Of a stretch of DNA of 64,000 nt, positions 1 to 11,692 are shown one piece after another (the stretch's first letter is position 1; every line of letters starts with the position of its first letter). Made by a program: the position numbers and the translations under genes. The notes below the pieces were generated by a model. That model saw only the letters and a list, made by a program, of their open reading frames with translations, did not search any database and was not told the DNA's origin. The stretch is from assembly GCA_021018815.1 (NCBI GenBank), contig JAITYX010000041.1, forward strand, positions 2,790,001-2,854,000. Reading direction: 5' to 3'. Source of the stretch: Talinum fruticosum (lineage: Eukaryota; Streptophyta; Magnoliopsida; Caryophyllales; Talinaceae).

Positions 1-1690
1 CTTTAAATTTAATGGTCAAAAGTCCGATTTATCCTAAACGGGATTCACGAGTTTTATTTTTTAAGGTATGTTAACTTTAAGATAGATAGTCTAATTAAAT
101 GTGACGTCCCTTTCCAGAGAGGAATGTGGAAACATATTGGGACATGTTTTTTAATTTTAAAAAATAAAACGTCGGACGCGTGTAATGATGCGTTTCACGA
201 GTTCCTTTCTTTTTTCCTGTTTTCAACATTTGTGGGGGAGAGGAGAGTAGGAAACACAAGTGATGCATCTCTAATTTTACTTTATCAAAAATAGCCATCA
301 TAAAAATTCTGAGTTCGATTTAAAATTGAATTGCCAAAGTTAGTCATTGGATAAAGTTTTTTATTTGATATCTGATTTTTTGAATCGGATAATTCGGATG
401 AACGTAAATTCAAATTAAAATAAAGTTCGGACAATAAAAATAATAAAATTTTATGTTCAAATTTTAAATTCGGACCAAAAAATTATACCCAAACTTATTT
501 TTTTTTCAATCGAATAAATTCGAATAATCGAAGTTGGACGGATTTTACGAACGCTCATAAATTGACATTTGGTTTAAGTTACCAGATTAACTAGCGGGCC
601 CCCTTCAAATTGAAAAGGTAGAATTAGGTACTTGGCTGGATGTGGAATTGGTGGGATATTTGACAGCCTTCGTGTTTTGGTCGTATTGGATTATTTTTTA
701 GCACTGAGTTTTTTTGTTCATTAGTACTTAAATGGGGGTTTGAAATGATAAAATTAGCTTTGGCATCTTATCTATTTTGTTGTTTAGTTCCTAATTATTA
801 AACTCCTAATCCAAATTGTACAATTTTACGATTATACAATTCAAAAACTCTTCATCAATCCAACTTCCATTATAATTTTAAATATATTAGAATTTTACAA
901 TCATAATTTAGTTCAAAAATATTAGTGATACAATCGTAATACGATTCTATAATCATACGATTCGATCTACGATTTCAAATAAATTTCATAAATTGCTATG
1001 TTTTATTCAAGAATTCGTCACAATAGTATACTTTTGAAACAAAATCTTTCGAAAGTATAGTTGAATTGGATTTCTATAAATCTTTGTTAATGTTTGTTAA
1101 AATTTTTATTCTTATAAAAAATATCCACTATGATAAACAAATATTAAAATCTTATGATCTTCAATCCGATTCTACGATTCCAATTCTAACCAACCTCGAT
1201 CGATTCTAACGAGGATCCCGATTCTAACAACTTGATTTTGCTTGTTATTGTTGGTGTTTTGTTGTGATTTTGCAAATTTTATATGACTTTTCCAACTAAA
1301 TAATTAAATTTTTTTGAAATGATAATATAAAAAATGGTGATTACAAGTGTATAATATAATCGCATGGATAATTGATTAAAATGTGGTTGTTTGTGTTTTT
1401 GAAACAATTTACTACAAATTTAAAAATTAAAGTAGGATATTAAATTATTAAAGAACAATGACATGTTAAAGTATATTTATTACTTATGAGCCTAAGTGAC
1501 TTTTTTTTTATTTGTTGATAACACATAATTAATAATAAGTATGAGTATTTTTTATAAAAATACCATATAGAGATAATCCTTTTATACATCTTATTGAGTA
1601 GAACCACCATCATCTAGACTCTCCAGATGATAAAACTAATCTGGCCATCAAACTTTGGAATATCAAACTTCATGACAGACGACAAACCTT
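1..1690. other. AT-rich intergenic DNA, no gene seen
   Basis: I find no reading frame with recognisable protein features here. There are short dispersed motifs of the type ttcgaat/attcgga (about 350-560) and cgattctacgattc (about 930-1,220), as in decayed non-autonomous DNA transposons, but I could not define termini or target duplications. Confidence 0.6.
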
Positions 1691-1700
1691 GAATCATAGT

Positions 1701-1720
1701 GCTATAATATCACTTGTTAG
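1701..1720 (-). other. Possible retroelement primer-binding-site remnant
   Basis: Read on the minus strand, 1,712-1,701 is tgatattatagc, 9 of 12 matches to the initiator-tRNA-Met primer site tggtatcagagc used by many plant LTR retrotransposons. It lies just after an LTR-like ctaaca end (1,720-1,715). That would place a minus-strand 5' LTR at higher coordinates, but I could not find its other end or any coding region below 1,700. A chance match is possible. Confidence 0.3.
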
Positions 1721-1729
1721 AAAATCAAA

Positions 1730-2680
1730 CAAAGTTTATTGCAAAAGCAGGTCAGATGTAAAAATTTATATTCAAAAAATATAAACAAAAAGGCGACAGT
1801 AAAATGGACAACATAATTTACAAAAGAAAACTAAAATAGGGAGAAAATCACATATGGAAATAACAAACATCTAAAATAAATGAGTACAAAATTCAATCTC
1901 AAAGGTTCATGAAAGCACAAAGAGATTAGAATATAGAAATTACAATCACTCTTACGCACTCACTCACAAAACATAAAAGTAGATAATTGACATAAATCCA
2001 TAAAGACAAATGCTATAGAAAGTGGATGTATTGGGATGATTTGGTAAATGAAAATGGTGGAATTTATAATGGAGGTTGAATTCATGGCCATTATTAGCAA
2101 TAAACCTACAATGAACATCCAAAGTCAATTGAAACAAGCTAAAAACAAATGAATATGAACGCTAAAGCTGTAAAGCAAGGTGTCAAGGGCTACAAGCCCA
2201 ACACGGGGCCATGCCCATTTAGACTGCCAGCTCGTGTTGTGGGCGTCATTGCGTTTATGTGTCGTTTTCGAGCATGGTTCACTTCGAGCACAATCTAGCT
2301 GCAGCGAAATCTGAGTATAAAATGACATTTGAGTGAAATTTTAGCCACCACACCTAGCAACTTTAGGTATTTGTTTGGTTAGGTTCATTTTCTCCCAAGT
2401 TATTGACATGTTACTACCAGGTGCAAGAGCATGGTCATTTCAAGGATGTTGCATGCCATGAGATTTTGAGAAGCTGTCCAATGCTAGTGATGAATGTAAG
2501 AATTACTGCAATGGATGTTTAATCTATGTAAAAATTCAACCGCACATACCTTTTGGAGGTCCCGGCAATGCCGTCATTATTGTCGTATTCAGTATTACAC
2601 ATGATTGATCACATATAGTTATCTAAATTAAACAAACACAAATTCAATAAAATAATGTGTCGTGTTTTTCTTCATGCAAC
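1730..2680. other. Intergenic DNA, no gene seen
   Basis: AT-rich sequence. A moderately GC-rich patch at 2,180-2,310 gives a 67-codon open frame on the minus strand with no recognisable domain. The segment may include LTR sequence of the element whose primer site is suspected at 1,701-1,720. Confidence 0.45.
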
Positions 2681-2684
2681 TCAT

Positions 2685-3216
2685 ACGTTAGCGGGTAAAA
2701 ATTTTGAAAAAATCTGTCCGTTTCGATAGTGCGAATTTGTTTGACCCAAAAATATCGGATTCCCTCATAAAATTTTTGTCTGAATTTTAAATTCGGACAA
2801 TCGATCATGTCCGAATTGAAATTCAGGTTGGGTTTGGGTTTGAAAATTCAGGCCCGAGTCGTCCGAATTTTGTGACTTATTCGGGTTTGGACAAATTTGG
2901 ACAATCGGACAACCTGCTTCGAACATTTAGTCATTCCGGTTTAGGTATAATTTAGTCCAAAATCTACAAAATTTTCAATAAAAATATTCGGACATTCAGG
3001 TTCGGACATTGAAAATTCGGATACGTGTTCGGTCACATACATAATTTCAGTTCAATTTTCAAAAGTTCATATCACAAATTTGGACATGTAGACATTCGGA
3101 TTCGGGTTCGAGTTTGGTCGGGGCATACGAATCTACAATTCGGACAGGGTTCGAGTATGGTGTTTCTATCCGAACGTCCGAATTGTCCGAACCCGAATTT
3201 TCGGTAGCACTAATGG
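2685..3216. repeat. TTCGGAC-rich dispersed repeat
   Basis: This stretch is dense in variants of attcggac, tcgggtt and gtccgaat on both strands, for example about 2,795-2,925 and 2,990-3,200. Its ends carry agtgcgaat and cggtagcact, which could be the terminal parts of a small hAT-like non-autonomous element. Related wording occurs at about 360-560. Termini and target duplication are not clear, so the class is tentative. Confidence 0.4.
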
Positions 3217-3467
3217 TAATAAATCAATCCAATACTTTTTGGGTGCAAACAAAGTCTACAATTAGAGAATTGAAACCAATCGAATCCTAACTTCTTCATA
3301 TGCACTAAGATAATACATCCAAAAAACGAAAAAAAAAAGAAATTAGAAAGTAGCAAAACAAGGGAAGATAAAGTATATACTAAAGTTTTCAACAATCTAT
3401 GAATAAATCCATAATTATTGAGTATTATTGTCTAACAAAGTAGCAAATAAAAAATTCGAAAGACCAA

Positions 3468-4178
3468 CTATATATTCTTGTCTACTAGAGCATGCAACTT
3501 CACATTTTCTGCCACTACTTTCTGGACTTCAACTTCTTTCAATAACTTCCGACTCTTGAGCATATGAAAAAAAGTATTTAAAACTTTGACAAAAAGTAAT
3601 GGAAATCTAGAGAAAAATGACTAACTCACCGAGTTTGAATATCTCTATGAAAAAGTGCTTGCACCCACTTTATTTTTTCATCATCAGGGATACTTAAAAA
3701 ACATCCATAGTCTTTGAATCAAACACGATTTTTCTAGTTGCTCGATGTCCCTTCATTGTTGTCAACCCAAACTTAGTCAACTATTCATTTAACTTGGAGT
3801 ATTTCTCACATAACATGACATCAACACCAATAGGTGAAATAATCTTGCTACCAGCGGCACACATCTCTCTACCAAGAATGGAAGAAACTTCCATCAATCC
3901 TTTAACCAAGTTGTTAGATACTCTAGTTGGTTTCCCAAGATTTTGGATCTCCCACAACTAGGTTCAACCCTTTCAGAAGGCTCTTGAGTAAATGAAGATT
4001 CATGTGAGTCTTTCTTAGTCGAATCTTCATTTTTATCATCTTTATTAACCTCATATTTAATATCTTCTACACCTTGAGCATCTTGTCTTATAGCACGATC
4101 CCCATCCCAAACATAATACACAAATCCTCAAAAACGGGGACAAGATTTGCCCTTCCAATCAATGCCCTTGGGGTGATT
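3468..4178 (-). pseudogene. Myb/SANT-like protein gene relic (C-terminal part)
   Basis: No intact frame, but pieces in shifting frames read in order like the tail of plant Myb/SANT-like proteins (the L10-interacting MYB family, also carried beside PIF/Harbinger transposases). Seen in order are NHPKG, EDLCIMFG, then GDRAIRQDAQGVEDI with an acidic stretch (about 4,115-3,990), SSILGREMCAAGS (about 3,885), a THKRHR-like ATRKIVFDS segment (about 3,735) and SIPDDEKIKWVQALF (about 3,680-3,640). The piece at 4,178 follows an acceptor-like ttaaagtag. At 3,630 it meets a donor-like CG|gtgagt. A candidate acceptor at 3,553 would add in frame a short leucine-bearing tail ending at 3,468. Frameshifts near 4,130, 4,110 and 3,690 disable it. 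Whether it is a host-gene relic or part of a Harbinger element is open; no DDE transposase is beside it. Confidence 0.6.
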
Positions 4179-4675
4179 CTACTTTAAAAGAAATGTTAAG
4201 ACACAACTTCAATTAATATCGATAAACATCGAGTAGACTAAATTAATATCAACAAGTTCACTTAACAAAAGATGAAGATTTCGTTCCAAGTAATTGACAA
4301 GAGAAGCTCAAAAAAAAAAAAAAAAAAAGTACTACAAATGCATAACAAAGTTACAAAGTCAATGCCCAATTATAATCAATTTATAATTACATGAGAGAAG
4401 GGGTTTTTTTTATAAAAAAATAAAGAGGTCAGTCCAAGTTTAGGAATTCCCAACAAAACAAACCATAACCTTCTGCCAAATTAATTAATTCACCGAACAT
4501 TATATTTCTTTAACTGATCCAAGTTAATATATTGAAAAAAATTTCTCCATCCAAATCAGTAAGTTTAATAGCCCATCTTGGCAGTATTTGACTAAGTATG
4601 AATGGACTTTACCAGTTGGGCCTAAATTTTTCTTGAGGATCCTAAATTGGTACCCTAATTTCTTTAAGCACGAAA
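4179..4675. other. Intergenic DNA with A18 tract, no gene seen
   Basis: AT-rich sequence with a homopolymeric A run at about 4,311-4,328. No coding signal. Confidence 0.6.
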
Positions 4676-4890
4676 TGTAACTCCCCAAAATCAACCCTAA
4701 GAATATTATATTGCCATAGTTCCTCAAAAAGAACTTCCAAGGCTAATTAAGGTGTCCGATTTGGTTTCTATCCTCAATGTAAAGGTTATACCTGTGATTG
4801 TTTATTTTAGTTTGAAAATTTTCTAAAAATTTCAGCAGAGTTCTGTATGAAATATGGCCTAACCCTTAGGCTAAAATGTAAAACGCGAAA
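4676..4890 (-). mobile_element. Family-X LTR, terminal fragment
   Basis: Begins tgtaactccccaaaat and tracks the first 200 bases of the LTRs at 22,246 and 46,607 (shared gaatattatattg-like and aaaatttcagcagag motifs). The match stops near 4,890. The sequence that should follow resumes at 17,829, so this and 17,829-19,396 look like one minus-strand LTR split by a later insertion. Orientation follows the leader and donor layout of the family: the strand that ends ggggtgttaca is taken as the LTR sense strand. Confidence 0.65.
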
Positions 4891-5099
4891 ATTTCATGTG
4901 CTTGCTTGCTAATGAATTAAATTATTAAAAGTTAAGTAAAAATTCAAAATTATTAAGTTAAGTGAATTATTAATTTTTCCGAGTTGGAATTAAAACTCAA
5001 GAATTAAAACCCGAGCGTGGGTTAACTCAAGTGGGCCTTGTAAAACTAATTTGGGCCCAATTAAGATAAAAAGAAAAAGAAGCGAAATGAAAAAATGGA

Positions 5100-5797
5100 G
5101 ATGGCTGGCATTTTGAGGAGGGGGAGTTAGCGGATTATTAAGCAAGAGAGAGAAATTGATCCAATTGAAATGAAACAACGAAAGTAGTTAGGTGTAATTA
5201 GGAAGAGAGGAGAGGGAAATTGAGATTGAGAACAAAAGAGGAGGAACGAAAGAAGCGGACGTAGAAGCATGGAAAGAAAAGAACGGGAAAAATAGAAAAA
5301 GGGCAAAGCGAGAAGGAGCGAGAACGGAGCGAGAGGGGGAGAGAGCGTGAGAGCCGGAAGGCCGATGGCCGATGACCACCTAAACGGCGAGGGTGCCGCT
5401 GCCGTGGGCAAGGGAGAGCGAGGGATCGGGAAGCGGAACGGACCGAGAGGAGGACGAGAGCTCGAGCAGAAAGAGGAAGAGGAAGAAGGATAAGGACGGG
5501 GAGAGGTGGCAAGCGAGCGAAAGAAGTGGTGGCCCGCGAGCAAGTGTTCAACGACCGGCGGGTGAAGAAAGCGAGAGCCGGATAGCGAGCGCGAGGAGGG
5601 AGACGAAGAGGACCAAAACCAAAACGAAACAGAGGAAGCCAGAGGCCGGGACTGAGGCAGCGAGAGGAAGAAGCAAAGTTACGGGAAAGAAGAAGAAAGG
5701 GGAAAACCGAGAGGAAGAAAGGGAAAACGAAACAGAAATCGAAACCCAATCCAAAACCCTCCAAAACCGAAATTCTTAGAACCTCTAAGAATCCAAG
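5100..5797 (+). promoter_or_regulatory. LTR leader: GA-rich island ending in splice-donor-like site
   Basis: A purine-rich, GC-elevated island. Long open frames here (for example 5,393-5,779, Lys/Arg/Glu-rich) are low-complexity and have no domain. The island ends at tccaag|gtgggt (junction 5,797/5,798), a good plant donor. The same position in three other LTRs of the window carries AG|GT (24,529, 49,085 and 12,289 on the minus strand). I read it as the untranslated first exon of LTR-driven transcripts. Confidence 0.45.
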
Positions 5798-5829
5798 GTG
5801 GGTATAATTCAAATTCATCCTCAAGAATT

Positions 5830-7280
5830 AAAATGAATTAGGTAGATTGAACTTAAATTTGAAGTATGAAATTGGAAACCCTAAGTTAATTGAAGAAGTT
5901 AGAGGCCTAAATTCACAAAACTAGCAACTCACGAATTGAAAAGCATGTTGTGATTTATGCCTAGTTCATGAATTTAATGATATTTGACCATTGTTGAGCA
6001 TGATTATTGAGTTGTGTGATTGAGAATTTAGTGAAGTTAGCTTGAATAGAATTAGTAAGAAAAATCAGAAAATTAAATTTCATGATTTAAGTGCAGATTT
6101 TCCATGTATTTATCTTCGTTGTCCGAACTATTGCGAATTCATGTGTAACCCAAAATTCCTGAAACTTTTACTGTAGCTTCCTGATAAATTATGAATGTTT
6201 CCTGTAAATTTTGGTATGCATTGGATGAGTAGATTGGAAGATGTGGATTTTTGAGTGAAATGTGCTATTTTGGGCAAAATCGGAACTAAGTGAGTAACTG
6301 AATTAAGAACTAAACTTTAAGAAGCTATATGGCTAGATTAAGAGATATATATCGATTAAGGAAAGTTATGAAACCATAAACCTTCTATGCGCGATATTAT
6401 GCGATCATGAAAATGATAAGTTCGTTGATTAGAAATCATAATTGATATGTTTATGTGAGGATGTGTTTATCTTAAAGTATATGGATTATAAGTGAAATAA
6501 GCATGCCTACATGAGTTGGATTGATTGTACTTGAGTTGGAACTTGCTTATGTGAATCATTAGTTATGAAGATGTTACGTATGAAGTTGTTGAGCATGAAT
6601 TATATGAATTAAGTGTATCTTATGTATAAGTAATAAGAAGATATGAGAAAATAAGAAACATAAAGAACTAAAGAAGGGAGAAAGGATTGTGTTATTGATC
6701 TAAGACCCCACGAATTAAAGAACCCTCTAAAGCTATGGCCATAGAAGTGTCTATCAAACTGAAGCCACGAATTGAATTGCTTCCACGAATTCTCGACAGT
6801 ATGCGTCCTTCGAGTTTGAGGCTGCCTCGAGGCCACCAATTGTTTTGCCTCAAGGCCACCAATTGTATGCCTCCAAGAACCGAGCCCATGAATTGTTTTG
6901 GCTCCAAGAACTGGATCTTTAGAGCAAAACATAAATATTCTTTCCATTTGAAACTGAAAAGACTTAAAGAATTACGATATGAAGAAACAAATGATCGTGC
7001 ATAATGAACAAGAAAAGAAAGAATCAATGATTTATGAAATGCACGATTGAACTCAAGAAGAAGAATAAGAAGAAGAACTAATCCCGATTTCATAAGAAAT
7101 GAATACGATAAGAAGTAAGAAGTGATTTACTGATAAATGACTTACTTGATGAATGATCTACTTGATGAATGCCTTATATGATGATTTTATGACGTACTTG
7201 CGTAGAAAGAAGAATGAAGTATGTTATGATTGAATTCATGGGTAAATGATTGAATTCATGAATGAATTGTGAACTTACAT
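5830..7280. other. LTR interior, no coding sequence
   Basis: Interior of the plus-strand family-X LTR. A small imperfect direct repeat lies at 6,810-6,870 (gaggctgcctcgaggccacc, then cctcaaggccaccaattg). Open frames at 6,609-7,093 are unsupported by any domain. Confidence 0.5.
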
Positions 7281-7704
7281 GTGTTTGCTAATGAATTAAT
7301 GTGCAAAGTGAAACCCGGGGTTGGGTTTGGGTTATTCACTCGGGTTCGTGGAGCTCATGACCTCACCAAAATTTCAGATACGTAAGTTGAGACTCGCGAG
7401 AGTTGCCTTGGCTTTCGAAATGGAGGACGGATAGGAGATGCCGATCTCATTGCATGTTTTTCTGTCTTTTGTTTGTAAAGATGTTGTAAAGATCGGTTGT
7501 ACGTGAACTTAAGTGTCGACTATGTATAATAAAAGCCCTATGTGATTACTCCGAGCGTGTGGCTCGTTGAGTTTGTGGATGTGTTTCGTGCGGGGTTATG
7601 GCTTTAAGCCTATGGGATTAGCCATATTACGGAGGAAACTATGTCAAAATTTCTAGAAAAACCTTTGAAAACCTAGAAACATGCTTCCGCCAATCAAAGA
7701 GAAA

Positions 7705-7960
7705 CACTACTAGAAAAAGGGTTCTAACGACGAATAAATTGGTCGTTAAAAGTACATTTTATCGTCGTTAAAAGTGATTAACGACCAAAAAAATTTTGGT
7801 CGTCGATCGTCGTTAGTGGTTCCCTCGTTAATACTTTTAACGACGACTTTAAAATTTTCATCGTCACTTAAAATAACGATGAAACAAGATGTTGTCGTAA
7901 TTAGTTGATTGAATAACGATGAATTACATATCATTAACGACAAAATTTTTCATCGTACAT
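7705..7960. repeat. CACTA element 1 left terminus and subterminal repeats
   Basis: TIR at 7,705-7,720, followed by at least six copies of a 10-12 bp unit around ttaacgac(c/g) in both orientations, probably transposase-binding sites by analogy with TNPA sites in En/Spm. Confidence 0.75.
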
Positions 7961-8690
7961 TTAAAAGAACCATAAATACAAAAATTAAAATCATGATCAT
8001 TAACAACCAATTTGGTTCATCGTTATTTCTTTAACGATTAATATTTTCATCGTTAATAATATTATGGATAACCTAAATATATAATTTTGCCAATTATCTT
8101 TAAAATAATGTAATAAACTATTGATCACTAATATATAGTAACAACAAACTCGAATTGATATATATTAATTCCTTTAAATACCACTAATCTGCAAACACAC
8201 AATATAAAACATAACCTAATATCAAAAGCATCCTAAAACACACAATATAAAAAACAATCGAGGAAACTAGAAATTCTCATAGTAATTGATATCCGAGTAC
8301 AAGCAATATTAACCAAAAAACTTTACAAAAAAAATGAAGTCCTCCAAATGATTTAGAAAGTATAAATCTTCATCAACTACTCATAAAATGTAAGGAAGTG
8401 TTAAAACTTGAATGAGCAGTCCACATCCGCAAAACATAGAGAATTATTAGAACTATTACAAAATTGCAAAAGTATTCAACTTCTAATCAAACAAACATAT
8501 ATAACTCAAACAAACAACCACCACTTGATGTTCGGAGCTAACTCGCATCATCGGTGCATTGCATTACAATACATGCGAAGTTGTTCATCTCCATCGCGAG
8601 ATATCAAAGATGCATGAATGTTTGAAAATGGTCCAACAAATTTTAATCTAGGGATGGAAGGGTTATACCAAGGACATCAACACGATGACT
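7961..8690. other. CACTA 1 left arm, no gene seen
   Basis: AT-rich arm. The 69-codon frame at 8,408-8,617 has no recognisable domain. Confidence 0.5.
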
Positions 8691-8696
8691 TTAAAA

Positions 8697-8905
8697 TAGC
8701 TGCAGATAGCTGTCGCTCGCTGCTGGAGATGGTTGTTACAGTCTACAGCAACCATCTGCTGCAGATAGTTGCTGATCTGCAGCTGGCTGCTGTAGATAGC
8801 CACTGCTGGCTGCTGCAGATAGCCACTGTTGGCTGCTGCTGAGATAGCCACTGTTGGCTGCAGCAGCCAGTGATGACTCGCTGCAGATAGGCTGCAGATG
8901 GTTGT
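8697..8905. repeat. GCTGCAGATAGCC minisatellite-like array
   Basis: About 200 bp of imperfect tandem units built on gctgctgcagatagccactg, giving CAG/CTG-rich sequence and apparent Ser/Gln/Leu-rich open frames on both strands that I do not regard as genes. Units vary in length, so it looks like repeated slippage within the CACTA arm. Confidence 0.7.
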
Positions 8906-8989
8906 GTCGTTGCGGTTGTTGCAGGTGTGCTACGGATGGCCTACAATTGTAGTTCCTACTCATGCAGATGGCTAGGCCATAGGCCTCTT

Positions 8990-9076
8990 ACATCTACTAT
9001 AAATATCATGTGGGCCTCCTAACAACAAGCCGATTATGTCTACTACAAATGTCTTGTGGGCCTTCTAACAATAAGC
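8990..9076. repeat. Tandem duplication of about 45 bp
   Basis: Two adjacent copies that start tctactataaatatcatg (about 8,992) and tctactacaaatgtcttg (about 9,037), each followed by tgggcc(t/t)(c/t)ctaacaa and aagc. A few substitutions separate them. Confidence 0.7.
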
Positions 9077-9079
9077 AAC

Positions 9080-10439
9080 AATAGTAAAGGAGACACTAGT
9101 AACTAGTAAATTATGATCAACAACAAACCCATATGGTAGGATAAACTAAGCTTATCCGGTGCAATAAAGGAAACATATGTTTGATAAATGTGAAAACATC
9201 AAGGCAACCTAAGTAATCAGCATTAATCGAGCATTGATCCCGAAGAAGGAGGGGGACTTTCTATCATCCAATGTCACTCGTAAAACTCTTAAGAAAGATC
9301 AAAACTTAAGGCGAAGCTTCAGTGGCATGGTCATGGATTCGCTACAACTTACCTCGGAACCCTTGCATATCATGATACTTCCTGGATGGGGATCCGCATA
9401 GAAGAAGCCACTATTCGAGTATCATTTGCCCATGTCGTATCCATGTCAATCCAAGTAAGCCTCGAAGTCGAAACACCCCTCAAGGATTGATTACTCGAAT
9501 AGAACCGAGTTGACAAGAAAAAGAATCCAAGTGTCCTTGAATAGATGACGAAAACTCCTCATCAATTTGAGCAGACTAACAAACTATCACCTTCAAGTTT
9601 CAACTTAGTGCTTCCTGAATGTCCTTCGAAGAAGCCTTGTCTCTTCGTTTTCAACTTATCTCGCGCAAAATTGCGGAACCGAACCATCACTTTCCTGAAG
9701 AAACGTTCAGAATCCCAACATCACTTAAATGGATAAATATATCTCCTAACAATGTTGAATATCAAAAAACTAGCACTGTAAAAACCAAAAGCGAGCACAA
9801 TCAGAGCCTAGATATGGTAGATAGTTGGATTAAATCTAGAATGGGTCAAAAGAGTTGGGGAACACTTGGGTCGTGTCATTTCGGATTCCGGTCATGTTGT
9901 GTCCTACCCATTCATCCAATGAGCTTGGTAAGAAAATATGTCAATACTTGTCCAGCTGATTTTAGGGCATTTTCATTTGTGTTGGGCCAATTCGAGTTTA
10001 GACCAAAATGTTTTATTTGGGGTCCGAGACATATCCTTTTTCTCTCACTGTTCGTAATTGAGTATAGATTAAACTTTATAAGGTCGTAAGCTTACTAGAG
10101 GAGAAGAGCCGAGGGCCACTTTGAAGTCAACCAAGTAAGGCATAGAGCTTGTTCCGCATTAGGCCACTATTGCTCAGCCGCACGAGTAGTTTATGCCAAG
10201 ACCAATACTTAGTCCTCTCAATAAGTGCACAGTGTGAAGAACAGAAAACAGTTCTTCAAGAAAAGCCTAAGAGACATAAGCAGCGAGAACTTAGGAAAAA
10301 TGGAGGCAAAAAGGATATTAACTGTATAAGTCTTGCTAATTACACAACCAAACGACATTGTTTTTGTGCGTGTAAGTGTGTAAGTACAGATGATATTTAA
10401 CCGGCCGTTCGACATGGTAAATAAATTATTCAAACTCGG
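9080..10439. other. CACTA 1 left arm, unassigned, weak open frames
   Basis: A 156-codon frame on the plus strand (9,619-10,089) is the longest here; it has no motif, signal peptide or repeat that I recognise and overlaps another frame, so I do not call a gene. The rest is unassigned. It could hold captured host sequence or decayed transposase too diverged to see. Confidence 0.45.
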
Positions 10440-10596
10440 TGTAACGCCCCAAACTATAATTATCCATAAAACTAATTCATGACATAACCCAATCGAACTT
10501 AGAAATATTTGACAGTGAAAGCTAATATAAGCTAGGGCATTACCGCCGCCTCTTATAGTAGAGACAAGGCCTATACCTAAATATACCACATATTAT

Positions 10597-10623
<27 letters not shown>
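10597..10623. repeat. (AT)n microsatellite
   Basis: Uninterrupted ta dinucleotides near the 3' end of the chromovirus LTR. Confidence 0.9.
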
Positions 10624-10628
<5 letters not shown>

Positions 10629-11111
10629 TTGCTTGCGTAAATCGTCGCAAGGTTTATACATTACATACTTAACTTAGATAGTACAAAAGTTCGTCCGCTT
10701 GTTCACATATAACCCAAAATACATTAACACCAAAATACAACATGCAAGTCACCGCCCAACATGCAAGTCACCGCCCAAAATACATTAACGACATTGTTTC
10801 CTCTGTTTCCTTCTCCTCATGTAGTTCCTGTTTAAGTACCGGTTGGTTCTCTTTCCCTAAAAGAGTTTAAAACATAAAACATAACACATAAAACATAAAA
10901 TGAGCGGTTGGCTCAATACGTTACCCTTGCACTCGTAAAACAATGTTGAAGAGTCAGTGAGCACGCGCGATTTTAAATTCATTTAAAACTCAAACATTTA
11001 AGCAAATGCACAGTTTGTGTTTCCTGTAAACTTCTCAATTTTATTTTCAACTTGTCAAACGTTTTAGTTTCGGCCGTCACTAGGACCCTAATTTACATGT
11101 ATTTGCAGCCA

Positions 11112-11223
11112 TGGCTTCGATTAAACGATTCGGTTAAAGTTCCCGTTTGTCGAGAAGGCCCAATATGTGGCTTCGATTAAACAATTCGATTAAAGTTCCC
11201 GATTATCGGGTAGGGCCCAATAC
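11112..11223. repeat. 56-bp tandem duplication in LTR
   Basis: Two adjacent copies, each beginning tggcttcgattaaac (11,112 and 11,168) and ending in agggcccaat or aaggcccaat. They differ at a handful of positions. Confidence 0.8.
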
Positions 11224-11248
11224 GATTAATTATGCTAGCAGACATTTA

Positions 11249-11313
11249 TGAACGATTAACGATTAACGATTAACGATTAACGATTACAATTAACGGTTAA
11301 CAATTACTTGGGT
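11249..11313. repeat. (AACGATT)n heptamer repeat
   Basis: About five perfect aacgatt units followed by degenerate ones (caattaacggttaac). It is not the plant telomere repeat (TTTAGGG). Confidence 0.85.
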
Positions 11314-11636
11314 CCTAAAGAATTGCAGGCCGAAATAAAAACAAACACAGTAGCATTTTACAAAACAATTAAAATTTAACTATCTTAGAAGAGTACGAGC
11401 AATAACGTACCTCGGTCGATCGTTTGCTTTTAATTTCTATTGTCTTTGCTTCATCGAATAGCTGTTCCTATTGAATTTATGTTTTCAAACAGACATTCAA
11501 TGTTTGCATTAATAAACTTATTAGCCTTTCTTTAACCTATGTACTTTACATTTTGACCAATTCAATTGTCTAAACCACAAAATGGATTAAAACTCCAATT
11601 TTCTCCTTAAATCAATTCTCTCCGAATCTGTTACAC

Positions 11637-11643
<7 letters not shown>

Positions 11644-11690
<47 letters not shown>
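11644..11690. repeat. (AT)n microsatellite
   Basis: About 23 AT units inside the chromovirus LTR. Confidence 0.95.

Positions 11691-11692
<2 letters not shown>

Larger units (their letters stand above)
4891..7704 (+). mobile_element. Family-X LTR, opposite orientation, first part
   Basis: From about 7,290 to 7,700 the sequence is the reverse complement of the conserved terminal third of the LTRs at 22,246 and 46,607: it has ccgagcgtgtggctcgttga, then ggctttaagcct, then tcaaaatttctagaaaaa. The GA-rich block at 5,100-5,760 corresponds to the CT-rich blocks of those copies. The LTR is cut at 7,704 by the CACTA element and resumes at 17,744. Its 5' start is diverged, so about 4,891 is an estimate. 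Confidence 0.6.

Noticed and set aside
5198..5824. 208-codon frame (minus) and 128-codon Lys/Arg/Glu-rich frame (plus)
   Set aside because: Both arise from purine/pyrimidine asymmetry in a GC-rich LTR leader; no domain, and they overlap on both strands.
8618..8963. Ser/Gln/Leu-rich short frames on both strands
   Set aside because: Direct translation of the CAG/CTG minisatellite.
11249..11313. Possible telomeric repeat or CRISPR-like array
   Set aside because: The unit aacgatt is neither TTTAGGG nor separated by spacers; it is a simple heptamer tandem repeat.
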